DNA from: Scilla litardierei
Taxonomy: Eukaryota; Streptophyta; Magnoliopsida; Asparagales; Asparagaceae
NCBI GenBank assembly: GCA_030789695.1
Contig: JAULAV010002390.1
Coordinates: 310,001 to 374,000, forward strand
Direction: 5' to 3'
DNA length: 64,000 nt
In this document: positions 31,826 to 43,786 of the stretch, one piece after another
Position numbering within the stretch: position 1 is the first letter of the stretch
How the letters are laid out: each line of letters starts with the position of its first letter
Translations under genes and position numbers: made by a program
Notes under the pieces: generated by a model
Database searches by the model: none
Told to the model about the DNA's origin: nothing
What the model saw: the letters and a program-made list of their open reading frames with translations, nothing else

Positions 31826-32488
31826 ATGCCTCCCCGCCGTGTTAAACCCACCGACGCTAGCTCTTCGAACCCTAGGCCCAACCGTCGCGCTCGTTGCGCA
31901 CAGCCCCCCGCTCAGCCCACCACCTCCAACCCATCTGCCCCCGATCAAGACCAAGCCGATCGATTCATGGCCATGATCCTCCTAGCTGGGCAGGGTGGTC
32001 GGATAACCGAGGAGTCCGTCGACCGAGACCTCCCCTTTCTTCAAAGCTTCATTCGCCACATCCGTGAAGACCCACCCGACGTCTCCGAGCTCCACATTCC
32101 ACCCCCCCCACGACCCCTGGTCCACAGCGCAGGCCCCCGTCACCACCTCCGGAGGGTGGTGCCCCTGCTTGATCTTTCTTTCTACCTTTTTGCCCCCCAT
32201 ATTTGTGCCCATCTGTCTTTTGGGGGCCCTGCTTTGTCTCAGTCGGAGGGGGGGCCATTCGCGCCCCGCTTTTTGATTTCACCTCTTTTGTTTTTGACTC
32301 CCCCTTGCACATCTCTGCATTTCATTGATCACATCATTTCGCTAGCACTTTCTGGTCTAGCTTGGGGGACGTCTGCTTTGGTGTGTTGTCGTGTTTTGCT
32401 TGTTTTTCTCATTTTTTGTGTGTGTGCTTGTTTTTCATTTTTTGAGTGTCGTGTCGTGTGGTTTTATTTTTATTTTCGTATTGTTTGA
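31826..32488 (+). pseudogene. Truncated second Athila-like frame (MPPRR start)
   Basis: ATG at 31826 opens MPPRRVKPTDASSSNPRPNRRARC followed by DQDQADRFMAMILLAGQGGRI. From memory, a basic MPPRR/MPPKR start is typical of the ORF downstream of pol in Athila elements. Beyond about residue 100 the sequence becomes low-complexity and hydrophobic and looks non-coding. This is probably a deletion derivative whose middle has been lost. Function of the family's ORF is unknown. Confidence 0.4.
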
Positions 32489-32605
32489 TTTTGATTTTGA
32501 TCTTTCTTTCTTTTTCAATTTTATCTGTGTTTTCCTCGTTTTCATTTCTTTTTGTGTCAGTGCGTATTCCCCCCCATTTTCATTGCCCTCCCGTACTCAC
32601 TCATA

Positions 32606-32641
32606 TTGCATTGAGGGCAATGCAAACTTTAGCTTGGGGGA
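32606..32641 (+). promoter_or_regulatory. Internal hairpin plus polypurine-like tract
   Basis: TTGCATT-GAGGGC-AATGCAA forms a 7-bp stem and is followed by AGCTTGGGGGA (32631-32641). The same AGCTTGGGGGA precedes the 3' LTR (33898-33908). It could be a second plus-strand priming site or an old element end. Confidence 0.5.
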
Positions 32642-33911
32642 GTCACACTGTGTGCGTCGTTTGAGTCCTTCTTTTTCGTTTTTTGTGTCGTTTTCATCGT
32701 GTTTTTATTTTTTTTTCTTTTCTTCTTTTTTAGCTCTTTCTCCTAGAGATGAATCCTATGATGAATCGCCACAAAGTCACACACACCTAGCATTGCATCG
32801 ATAATCACACTCACTAACCCTATGATTTCGAGTCCTCTTGCATTTCACGCATCGCGGGTCCACTTAGCTTTTTGTGAGTCGTGTGTCATGACTAGCATTT
32901 GGTGTGCTTCTGCCTTGTGATTTTACTTTATATACCTGTCCAGGAATGACCCCTAGATTATCATGCTCCGATTTGAATATGCGGTATTTGTTTCCACTAT
33001 GTGCATGCTATATTTGTATCGTATACTTCAATTCGCATGCGTCGGGATTCCACAACTAAGGACTAGGATAACCCATTTAGCCTATGCTCTATTTAGCGAG
33101 AATAGTTTCCTTTGCCCGAGTGTTTAGATTTCGACTTCTTTTTTGTTTTACTTGGTGCAAATCCCCTCGTCGTGTACCGTTCTCCCACTTGGGAGAGTAC
33201 ACATGTGTATAGCCAAAAATCCAAAAAAAAGGAGAAAAGAAAAGAAAAACCCAAAAAGAAAAGAAAAGAAAAATTGTGTATAGCCCAAAAATCCAAAAAA
33301 AAATACAAATGCCCAAAACCCAAAAAAATTTCCGTGTGAATATTTTTTCATACTTGCCAAGAATAAAGGGAAGGTGAGAGTTTGCACCGAGTGTTCTTCT
33401 CCACATCATCTCAACCCCCGTCGTTATCGAAAACACTTGGCTTGGGAACTTTTTAGCTAGTATCTAGGCTATAGTGGCGTGATTTCCTTAAACCTAGTTG
33501 TGGAGTCCCCGATGCATGATACGCTTCTATTCTAACTCTTCTCATGCATGCTTGAACTTATATTCGCCGCTTAATTCAATTCGGATCGATATTTTGGGTC
33601 ATATCTTGGATTTGTGTATATCGAGCCTCATAGCACATCGTAGAAAGCATCACCATTTGCTAGCACACGACCACGCTCACTCGCGCTTCACTGCTTGGAC
33701 CCACGACACTTATTTGGACTCGCTTTCCTAGGTTTAGTGGTGTGATTTGGCGTTTGCTTGCTTGGTGTGTCGTTTTCGATTTTGGTGGCTCTGATGGACG
33801 ATCTAGGGTTTAGAGTTTTCTTTTTCTTTCTTCCTCTCTATTTTTCCCTTCCGAGCTCCTACTCTCACTCGTCTTCCTCGAGGACGAGGAAGAGGTCAGC
33901 TTGGGGGATTT
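32642..33911 (+). other. TR-GAG 3' non-coding region and polypurine tract
   Basis: T-rich, then A-rich low-complexity sequence (33210-33330) without a credible ORF. It ends in AGCTTGGGGGATTT (33898-33911) right before TGACG of the 3' LTR. Confidence 0.65.
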
Positions 33912-35471
33912 TGACGTGCATTTATATTTCATATATTCACGCACGTTTTCTTTTGTGTTTCTCCGTGTTTTTCCGCCGTCTCTTACTCGTTTTCGTATAT
34001 TTTCCCGTTTTCTTTCACTTTTCTTTGTTTATCCATGATTGCAGGGGATCGACCACGTAGGGGCGTTTAACGATGATATCCCAAGTCCCCGGAGCAACAG
34101 GAGAAGTCACGCGTGATCCAGGGGGTCAAACGCCAAAGAATTCATCTTTCAGCCCATCACCCCGGTCGGTTGGTCATCTCCAACCGATCGGATGATGCAC
34201 GCATGCACCACCCGGTCTCTGTCGCAGCTCACAAAGAAGTCACCCGACCGGTTCGCAGACCGGTTCAGCGGGGGCTGTTCTCTGTCTTCTCGAAGCAAAA
34301 CGCCAACCGATCGGGTGACTCTCACCCGATCGGTTCATCTGTAGCTGAGAAAGAAGAGCTGAAGACACGGATGTCGAACCGGTCGATTCACCCGACTGCT
34401 CCAAGATCCAACCGGTCACTCGAGAACTCACCCGACCGGTTCATGTGATCGGGTGAAAGCTCGCCGTTTTCTGTTATTAATTTGTAACGGATCAACCGAT
34501 CGGTTGACTTGTCAACCGATCGGTTGATGCGACGATCTATAAATAGAACCCCTAGGGTTCCAGAAACGGGAGCTGTTCTTTTTTCTACTGTTTTATTTCC
34601 TTGTGACGGCTGTAATTGTTACTCTTTTGTAAGTTTTCAGATCTTTCTAAAATTTTAGTATTGTCCTTATTACTCCATTACTTCCGCATTGCAATTGTCC
34701 GATTATGATTTCAACGGTTAAATTTCATTTAGATCGCTTTTTCATGAATTTTTGTGAGTAGTTCCCAAATCTGGGATTTTGGTGGAAACCCCTTCGGGGG
34801 CTCTTCCCGATGCGTCCATAGGGTTAGGAAATCGATAGGGAGTAGGAATCTAACGGTTACGCGGGGTGTTTCATTATCATTGGCGGGAAAAAGACCGCCT
34901 TTGACCGTTGGGCCAATGGGGAATAAACTTGGCGGTTGACTCCCTAGCCATAGCTCACGCCCTTAGCATATACGCCGAATCCTAGCACGCGGGAGCGGCA
35001 GGATGAGACGTTGGGAGATATCGTTGCGGGCTTAGTGCTCCCGGGATCGATCAGTGTTAATGGACACGGGAGTGCCCACTGATCGAATCCGGGAAGTCCG
35101 GTGTATCATCCTGGGCACCGACCGGAATATCGGGCCCATGGGACGCCGGTACCACTTTCAGAGGCAACGTCTCACCATTGGACCCTAATCCCGATCGCTA
35201 TGCATACCCGTAGGCCGTATCGGCGAGAGTCTCTTGTCGGGTTGGAAACCAAAGTCCCGGGTTTTCTTTCTTGTTGTTCATACCCTTTTATTTCCTTTCG
35301 TGACAACCATTCACCGATTCGGGCTAGCTCTCCCCCTCGGGGTGATTTAGGTCCTACCTGACCCAAGCACAACCTCGCCTCCCTGAGTTCGATATTCCCG
35401 CACCCTACACCAACCGTGAAACTTGCGGTAAACGACACCGCGACGCCGCGACGCAAGCGGGGCGCCGGTCA
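33912..35471 (+). repeat. TR-GAG 3' LTR (complete, 1560 bp)
   Basis: It is nearly identical to the 5' LTR over the shared part. It contains the palindrome array (34160-34530), TATAAATA (34538), and a unique end GCACCCTACACC...GCCGGTCA, followed by the CTCGG duplication. Confidence 0.88.
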
Positions 35472-35801
35472 CTCGGCGTGGGACGGGAGCGGCTCGGAAG
35501 ACGGTGCAGAACATCTCGCCTGCTCCAGGGTTGAGATTCCGGGTATGTGTTTATTAGCATTAGTTTAATTAAATCGCAGTAGGTTAGATCCTTCTTGGGA
35601 TGGTCAGATCCATCCCAAGTCGGCATAGATCTTGGCTAAGGGTTTTGTACCTTAGGGCTAAGTTAAAATTATTTTAACTGCATGTTAATTAGATTAACTA
35701 GATTTTTTTCTTCCACTGCAAATTCTTTTTGTGTCTATGTTCCGTCCGACTTAGGACGGTCATAGAGTTTTTGTGCCCTAAGGGTCCTAGAAAACCCTAC
35801 A
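35472..35801 (+). repeat. LARD2 5' LTR, second part
   Basis: It resumes at CTCGGCGTGGG after the nested element. It has the TTGGGATGG hairpin (35595-35618) and ends ACCCTACA. PBS TGGTATCAGAGCC follows at 35803. Confidence 0.88.
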
Positions 35802-38142
35802 GTGGTATCAGAGCCTAATATGCGTAACGATCTAGCCTGCGATTCTATTAAACTCTGAAATGCCTTTTAAAATACTTTTGAAAATGTTTTAAAGTTATGA
35901 GATACTTATAAAATATTTTAGATGCCTTTTAAAATATTTAAAATTTATGCGATATTTTTTAAAGATGATTTTAAAAGGATTTTAGATGTTTAAATATTTT
36001 ATATGATAAAAATTTAAACATGGAAATTTTAAAATGGTGTTTTAAATTTATGTGATAATTTTAAAATTGATTTTATGGTTTTTTTAAATTTATGCGATAA
36101 TTTTAAAATATTTTAGATGCTTAAAAATTGTATAAGATAAATTTTTGAACATGGAATTTTTTTAAAATGATGTTTTAAATTTATAAGATATTTTTAAAAC
36201 TGATTTTAAAAGTCTAAAATTGTTTATGCGATAAACTTTAGTCTATTTAATTGTTAAATAGTTGTACACTTTCATTTTTTGTGATAAAATTAGTGTAGCT
36301 TTATTTTAATGGCTAGTTCATCTTGTCCCTTATTTGATAACACAAGACAGCCCTTTAGGTTAGCCATTAAGAAATGATTAAAATTGATTAATTGAATTTT
36401 AATGACATGCTATGTTTTAATAAAATTTTAACAACACTTTAAGACCTAATTCCTGATTAGGGCAGTCCCTTTAATATTTTTTAATTCTAATTGTTATGAA
36501 TTTAATTCTCATTAAAGGACTTCACTTTTAGCGTTGGTTAATATATTTATTAAAATCCTAATAACGATTAGGATAGCACGTAAACCTTATAGTTGATAAG
36601 GACTTAATAAAAGTTATTAAACAAATCCTAAAATTTTGAATTTAAGGATTCAACTTAAGGATTAATTAGTTGTTAATAAAAGCTGTTTAGTCTAAGGCAC
36701 ACAAATAAAAATGACAAGCTTCATTCAATGGACCATGATCCAGTCAATGTGCTTGGCTAAGTTTGCTGGATCACCCTTTAAGGGATAGTGATCCTGGCTT
36801 AGTCAATTCCCTGGCTGTGTTCCGCTGGACCGCAATGTTGCGAATCATGATTGTATGACACCCTGGACTATATCTAAGTCAAATACGTTAATGATCCTTT
36901 TCAAGATTAGCCGTAGCCCTCCTTGTTTTAGGGGTTAGCAACTATAGGACCCGTGTTATAGTTGTTGAGCTACACTCAAGCTGTAACATGGCAATCTTAT
37001 AGAAACTAATTTCTTAAACACATATGATGTAGTCTAAGACCTGACCCAAACCGACGTGTCGTGCATACACCGAGCGGCGGGGCAAGTCAAGCTAGACACG
37101 AAAACAAGGGTCCGACTAGACTAGACATTGTGATTTGGATGAGCACACTCATGATCACAAATGGCTAGGGGTAAAAACCGATTAAGAGATTCATATCTGA
37201 TATGATCGATGAAGAGTCATCTTCCGGTTACAGAGTCAGGCAACTTGTTGAGCTACACTCAAGGTTGTTAGGCTCAAGGTGATTGGACCTCTTACCCATT
37301 AATTTAATTCGATTAAATCGTTTGTTATTAAGCTTTGAAACGATCGTAAAAATAGTGGGAAGATATAAATAGATAAAGGCCATTCTACCTATATTTAATA
37401 TTGAACATATGCTAAACTAGGGCACGACTATGTTTACGGAAGGAATCTACTTATAATATTTTAATGGAATAAGTTAACTGGTCAAATAGGTTGATTAATT
37501 GAATATCAAATTAAATTCTAATTGATAGAATTAAAACTATATTCTCGTTGACATTAAAATGACCTTCTAAAGAACAGACTTAAGAAATATGATTTCATTA
37601 AGTTCTGGGTCCAACAAATAAACTCACACTACATGTCACTCATCTCTATATGAGGCAGCTTGAACATATAGGATATTCGAAGTATGTTTCTCCATACAAC
37701 TTGTCGAGCTACCCTCAAGGTTATATGGACAAACAATTTTGATCCGCAAAGTTCGAGAATTCAATCAAACTGTTTGAGTTGAATACGAATGCATGAGCGG
37801 TGCAAGACTATGTATCCCAACCGGATCTTGAGACAAATAACTTCTTGAGCTACACTCAAGATTGCAACTCTCAGGCGTTTGGATACATGAGATGCTTGCA
37901 TAGCTATTTATTTATGTTGGGCTATTTATATCTAAATATGGTTTAGAAAAGGAAGAAGGCACTCCGGAAAGTCAATCGAGTTAAATAGTTTAATTTATCA
38001 TTAGTAAAGGCATAAGTAGGAGGGAACGAAAATGTGACATATTTTGATGTCACGATTTCATAATTATTGTTATACAAAAAGTAAACACATTTTGACGAAT
38101 GTCGTCACATTGCTTCTGAAGCAATGAGTGATATGTATAACG

Positions 38143-38193
<51 letters not shown>

Positions 38194-39658
38194 TGTTAGT
38201 ATATAAATACACAAGATAGTAGCAAACTTATATGGCTAAATAGACTAGGCCGTATCGAGAGACTAAGCTTCACAAGTCACATAAAGAGGGGTCTGACCTC
38301 TCGTATTATGAAGTCTACGGACACTTGTGAATCTTACCCTCTTAGATATAATAGTCGAAACCCATCTGTAAGACAGTGGGAGAACGAGTTGTCGAACTCA
38401 GTCTCGTACATACTGATGTACCCGAGTCTAGATTAACCAAAATAAGTTATTCGTATATTTTATTAAGACACGTGTTCTTGATGAAACACAAGTCTGATAA
38501 AATAAAGAACGAAATGACAAAAGTATTTAAACTGATTCGATTAGATCGAATGGTCAAATACTTAGCTATATAAAATCTTGCGTAATTAAAATAAAATGTG
38601 ATTTTCTCTCAGGTCAAGTCTGTTAACACATCCGTGTGTTAAAGGTATGAATCACACTAAGTTAGACTTGGTGCGATCCATAGCCAGTGACTCTGGGTTA
38701 AGTCCTCCCTCTGGGTTAAGTCCCAAATAGTAATGCCTAAGTTTTGATAATGTTCTATGAGGACATTATCAATAAGATATTCATAAAATCAATCATTAAG
38801 AAGTTGTATAATTACTCGAATCTCGTGAGACGAAGAGTCGAGTTAGACATCATAATTGATGATGACTTAGTCAACTTCTAGGATGAAAATTCGGAGTAGT
38901 AACTCCGATTTAAAACTTGATGCAATCAGAAAAGGTCCGGTGCGTAAATAAATTTTGGAATTTAGTTTACGCGTCCAAGGAAAATGTTTCCTCACTTTCT
39001 GCAAGTAAATCTTTAAGTTGAAAGATTGGTGCAGAAAGAAAATAGTGAAGTACAATCATGTTGGTCGAGAACGGATTTCATATTAATTCCTATAAACGGA
39101 TTATGTTGAAATCGTCTCGCCAGCAGATGTGTACAGATCTACTCGGACCAAACTCGATGTGAAACGCTCATGTTGACCATGAAAATTGGAGCATTCACTT
39201 ATAAGTTCGTTTTTCTAAATATGATTTAGATGGACCAACTTATATGAAATAGCCAGAAAGTTTTCAAGGTCAGTGGGAGCATATAAATTACATACAAGGC
39301 ATCAAAGGGGTGGAACATATAGTTTGACAAAGTAATCAAAAGGTTTAATACTTTATCAGAAATAGATATGAGCCATTTGAAATGACCAATAACTAATTTA
39401 AAATTATTATCGTAAAGTACGATGAACTGGATAAGATCCAAGTAAATAAAAATATTATGGATTCCGAAAGACCAAGTGAATTATTTGAATGAGATTCAAA
39501 TGGTTGGTCTAACATGAACATAGAAACCACATAAGTCTATAGTGTAGACGGTTTTAGCAGATCCACTCACGAAGGCTCTACCACATGAAGTCGGGAAAAC
39601 TTATGTGTAAAAACGGTATAAGATACCGAGATAAATGGGCCTGAGTGCAAGTGGGAGA
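35802..39658 (+). other. LARD2 internal region: non-coding
   Basis: It is collinear with LARD1's interior: AT-rich leader repeats (35870-36240), four TTGAG-CTACA-CTCAA stem-loops (36965-36979, 37248-37262, 37704-37718, 37845-37859), the ADPLTK vestige (39558) and polypurine tract. A TA microsatellite (about 38147-38190) is expanded relative to LARD1. Confidence 0.78.
38147..38190. repeat. (TA)n microsatellite in LARD2
   Basis: About 22 TA units. LARD1 has only a handful at the equivalent place (near 11128). Confidence 0.85.
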
Positions 39659-40123
39659 TGTAGAGATATGATGCCCTCGAGGCTATTTATCTCTGTGTGA
39701 ATAGCACAAACGTCTTGTTCGAAATAACAGTAAGCTGTTTGGTAATAATTTATCTAAGTTATATTATAATGTAGTTAACATTAGATATCAACTTAGGTAA
39801 AGTCTTGAGACTTTATGCAAGGTCAAACAGATATCGAGATGAGTATCTCGATCATGGAGAAATGTTTGACCGTTATTAGCATAAGTCTAAAAGGGTTCGT
39901 GGTCGTAGATGCTTTGAGACAAGGATATCGAAACATCGGATATGCCATTGTGTCTTAGTCTTCACCGTTTAGCAGTGGCGATGATCTCATGATCGTTCGA
40001 CTTGGCGAAGTCGGAGACGAGACACAGGTGCTCATTAGAGAATGAGTTCACTGAACGATCCACAAGAGTTATCATATGGTTACATTGACCAATCTGTCAA
40101 TGATAACTCTTAGTGATGATAGG

Positions 40124-42223
40124 TGATCGGTCCATATTTTACACCTTTTTTCTGCATGTTTGCACGCCATTTCGATTGCTCATATTGCGATTTTCATGAT
40201 TATTCGATGATATTGCGTTACTTTTCACTATTTCTTGTTTTTGTCAGATTTCAGGAAATATGGAGCAATTGGGAGCAAAATGAGCTAAAAGGACTTGCAC
40301 AAGTACCGGAGCGTCGCCCATGGCCCTATCAAGAAGCTAACGGTGCTGGATGATGAGTGGAAGAAGAAGGAAATCGATAGAATCGACGAAGAGGCGAGGA
40401 TGAGAATAGTTGACTCCAAAAACAGGCCACTCGGCCGAGTAACAAAGCCCACTCGACCGAGTGAAGAAGCGCATTTGACCGAGTACATCTGATACGAAGG
40501 GATCTTGAGCCACAATGTACTCGACCGAGTGGTTACATCCACTCGGCCGAGTAGATATCGCCACTCGCCCGAGTGAGTCAGGACTTCTGAAAGAAATCAA
40601 AGTCGACTCTCTGGAATTCTAGGGAGAACATTAGAAGACCCTACTCGGCTGAGTAGAGAAGTCCACTCGCCCGAGTTGAAAATCCCACTCGGCCGAGTGA
40701 AGCCGATGACACGAGCGCCCAGATTTTTAGACATGCTTCTACTCTTTTGAAATCTTCTATCATTTTAGAGGTCAAATTATTTTTCTAATATTTTTTTATC
40801 GATAATAGACTTCATGATGGTTCCAACGCCGCCAAGAACGCGTCAATCGGAGGTCGGATGAAATCTGGGGAATTTCTGCAAGTCGATGCTACAGTGCTGG
40901 AATTCACATGTCAGTGTCACTCGGCCAAGTGACATTTCCACTCGGCCGAGTGAGATTCCCACTCGACCGAGTGACCAGTTTTTGACAGAGTGCTATTTTC
41001 TGGAAATTCTGCAGGAATTCCCACTCGGCCGAGTGAGCTTTCCACTCGGCCGAGTCGTGACTGGCGCAGAATTTAAGTTACGCGCAGATTCAGTTTTGGG
41101 CGCGGGTTTCAGAGGGGTTTTGGGCAGTTTTGTTAGGGTTTTTTTGGGGGCTATTTAAGAGGGTTGTAGCCGTCATTAGAAGGAAGTTCCCATAATGTTT
41201 TCTTAGTGATTATTTTAGAGGTTAGGCCATGCCCTAGGCCCCCTCTTGGATCTAAAAGCTTGTATTTGGATTGAAGATCTTCACCAAACCTAAGTATTTT
41301 GTTCTTGTTATTTGAATCTTTGTTTTTTCTATCTTTTTGTATACAAGCAATGATTTTTATTAATTCTCATATCGTTATTGCTATGCTTGAGTAGATTTGT
41401 TGTTCTAGGGTTTGGGGATGAACCCTATGGATCTAATTTCAGATTTGTGATGAATGAATTTCTAAATTGCTAGAATTGCTAGGAGGTTAGGTTGTGATCG
41501 ATTTATTACGGATAGCTAGGGATTTCCATCGATTGGGGTTTGCAATAGATTGGATTCTAATCGATGGGAAGGCCTAGATATTCGATTTAGGTTTATAATC
41601 GAGATTCTTTAGACTTGGTTTGCAAGAGATTGGACCAAATCTAGAATTTTTATTATAAATCTATATCCATATTCGTTTGCAAGAGATTGGACGAATACGA
41701 ACTATCACAACCTAGATCGTAACTCGAGTTTGCACGAGAGTGGGCTCGAGGGGCGATTGAACGATGATGTCGATCCTAATAATAGCGACTTAGGCTAGGG
41801 TTTGCAAGAGATTGGGCCATATCCTAGGGTTGCTATAGACCGCAATAGCGCGAGAGCGTGAGCTTGGTTCTCTATTCAGTTACGACTAGTTCACCTCAAC
41901 ACAAGCCTGGTAATATTGAGATTCACTATTTACAATGATGTATGACGATCCGTAGTGGGGATTCCCTAGCTCTAGACACTTTTATTGTATTGTATTTGAA
42001 TCGATACTTTATCCGACTTCTTTATCACCGACACCGACATCCACCACCATTTCCATTATATCATTCCATAACCATCTCCACCAATAAAACATTCGTAGTC
42101 AAACCAACCTAGGATAGATTGGAGCCAACACCACCTCCTCGTGTTCGATACCCGCTCGCCACTTGACCGTGCGCTTGCGGTAAAACTACAATCGTTCTCC
42201 GGGTGTATACCCGGGGCCGAGCA
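40124..42223 (+). repeat. Tat/Athila-type gypsy LTR (remnant)
   Basis: TGATCGGTCC...CCGAGCA, about 2.1 kb, is followed by a PBS. An array of fourteen ACTCGGCCGAGT-type palindromes (40430-41056) lies upstream of TATTTAAG (41152-41159). A region of repeated 'TTTGCAAGAGATTGG' words (41540-41820) follows. It has no ORF. Confidence 0.8.
40430..41056. repeat. ACTCGGCCGAGT palindrome array
   Basis: Fourteen sites in two clusters (nine at about 40430-40700, five at 40918-41056), usually ACTCG-(G/A/C)-CCGAGT. Decayed copies such as CTCGGCTGAG (40645) and CTCGGCCAAG (40919) differ by CpG-to-TpG or CpG-to-CpA changes. Confidence 0.87.
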
Positions 42224-42229
42224 AGTTTT

Positions 42230-42295
42230 TGGCGCCGTTGCCGGGGATTTATCTCCGTGCATTTGTGCCATACTAGGTTGTGCTCTTGGGTTACA
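42230..42295 (+). promoter_or_regulatory. Tat/Athila primer-binding site and leftover leader
   Basis: TGGCGCCGTTGCCGGGGA (42230-42247) is the Asp-tRNA-type site typical of Tat/Athila elements. About 45 bp of leader follow, then LARD2 LTR sequence resumes. The body and 3' LTR are gone. Confidence 0.8.
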
Positions 42296-43334
42296 TTTTG
42301 CATATGATGCAAAAGAGATTAAATGTGTCTTAAATAGTTTAAGACAATATTTAAATGGAATAAACGCAAGGAAAGGTTTACCGGTAAGACGGGTTCATCC
42401 CGCTCTATACGCAGGTTCAAACCGCGTCGAAAACGGAGTTCAAACAAGCCCAATAATTCTATTTAAAGTGTTTAAATAGAAGCCCAAAGATCAGGCCCAA
42501 ACAGATAAAGTAGCAGCCCATTTTGTTTATATATTTGTTTAAGAAACAAATTTAAAAAAAGGGGGGGGGGACGCGTGTTTTGGCGCCTGGGCATTTGCCC
42601 AGGCGCTGGGCAACGAAATGCCCAAATGGGCGGGCCCAGGCCCCTGGCCCGCCTGGGCACAAGCGGGCCCAGGCGGCCAGCGCCTGGGCACAAGCCCAGG
42701 CGCTGGCCGCCTGGGCACAATCCCAGGCGCTGGCCGCCTGGGCACAAGCCCAGGCGGGCCCCACTTAGGGCCTGCGCGCGCGTGCTCTGTAGGGCCCACT
42801 CTGTGGGCCCCACAGCTAGGGTTCTGAACCCTAAACCCCTTTCTGGCCGGCGGCTGTTTTGTTGTGCAAAAATACAGATCTGGGCTGAACTTTGGACACT
42901 CATTTGAGGGGTCAAACGAACTCCGATTGACGAACGGTTTTTTTCCTATGCGTTCACCGTTGAACACCCTTCAAATTGATAGGTTGTATCAATCATGAAG
43001 CTCAACAGTGAGTGAGTTAAAATTCACGGAAGTTTGCACTTTGTGAAAGGCAAACTAAATTGAATTTGATTAACTCTAAAATTAGTACCACATCGGATTT
43101 TGAGTAAATAGGAGCAGTCAGCCGCCTATATAAATATGGGTCTGCTCCCTTCCTCAAAACTCGTCCCAAGCTCTAGATCTGAGCGGCTCTCGTAAATATT
43201 GGAGCACGCTTGGATCTAGGCTTAAATTAATATTTCTCTATCTTCCTAAATTTCTGCCTTACTCCTGAGGGCTCTAGCAAAGCCGCAAAGGAGTTCAGAT
43301 TCAGATCCGAAATCTAGGAGAAGGTTTCACTTGT

Positions 43335-43547
43335 GTGAAACTTTCTTCGGCACGTGGTTGGCTCGGTGACACGAGGATTGCTCGCCTTGGGATGCGAAGC
43401 GGTTCGAAGAGCGGTTCGAGGAGCGGTTTGGGGAGCAGTTCGAGGAGCAGCTCGGCGTGGGACAGGAGCGGCTCGGAAGACGGTGCGGAACATCTTGCCT
43501 GCTTCAGGGTTGAGATTCCGGGTATGTGTTTATTAGCATTAGTTTAA
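43335..43547 (+). CDS. Small RSGS frame in LARD2 3' LTR (uncertain coding)
   Basis: Counterpart of 8146-8343. MKLSSARGWLGDTRIARLGMRSGSKSGSRSG..., then SAWDRSGSEDGAEHLACFRVEIPGM. Relative to LARD1 it differs by substitutions and one 12-bp in-frame repeat unit. The 5' LTR copy (27024) is interrupted by the nested element after its repeat. Confidence 0.28.
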   Translation: MKLSSARGWLGDTRIARLGMRSGSKSGSRSGLGSSSRSSSAWDRSGSEDGAEHLACFRVEIPGMCLLALV

Positions 43548-43786
43548 TTAAATCGTTGTAGGTTAGATCCTTCTTGGGATGGTCAGATCCATCCCAAGTC
43601 GGCATAGATCTTGGCTAAGGGTTTTGTACCTTAGGACTAAGTTAAAATTTTTTTAACTGCATGTTAATTAGATTAACTAGATTTTTTTTCTTCCGCTGCA
43701 AATTCTTTTTGTTTCTATGTTCCGTCCGACTTAGGACGGTCATAGAGTTTTTGTGCCCTAAGGGTCCTCGAAAACCCTACATATCA

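Larger units (their letters stand above)
27145..35471 (+). mobile_element. TR-GAG/Athila-like gypsy element with gag-protease only
   Basis: The 5' LTR (27145-28633, 3'-truncated) and 3' LTR (33912-35471) flank gag, protease, a second promoter module and a second partial frame. RT, RNase H and integrase are absent. TSD CTCGG is at 27140-27144 and 35472-35476. The gag and protease resemble the Athila/Tat lineage. A gag-only layout between long LTRs fits the TR-GAG class of non-autonomous elements. Confidence 0.87.
24938..43781 (+). mobile_element. LARD2: second non-coding LARD, carrying two nested insertions
   Basis: It has the same family structure as LARD1 (LTR start TGTAGAGATATG, PBS TGGTATCAGAGCC at 35803, polypurine tract ending 39658). 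It is flanked by TATCA at 24933-24937 and 43782-43786. The 5' LTR is 24938-27144 plus 35472-35801. The internal part is 35802-39658. The 3' LTR is 39659-43781 with an insertion-deletion. It is clearly more diverged from LARD1 than the two LARD1 LTRs are from each other. It lies within a chromovirus gag. Confidence 0.9.
39659..43781 (+). repeat. LARD2 3' LTR with insertion-deletion
   Basis: LTR sequence runs 39659-40123 and 42296-43781. Between them a Tat/Athila LTR remnant replaces about 630 bp that are present in the 5' LTR (25421-26052). The GC array (42580-42770) is longer than in the 5' LTR. The small RSGS frame is at 43335-43547. Confidence 0.87.

Noticed and set aside
33089..33436. Phe-rich ORFs on the minus strand
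   Set aside because: They are the complement of an A-rich low-complexity stretch in the TR-GAG 3' non-coding region.
42472..42967. 147- and 142-codon ORFs in the LARD2 3' LTR
   Set aside because: Frames pass through the GC array and the LTR regulatory region; they arise from repeat expansion relative to the 5' LTR and lack recognisable motifs.
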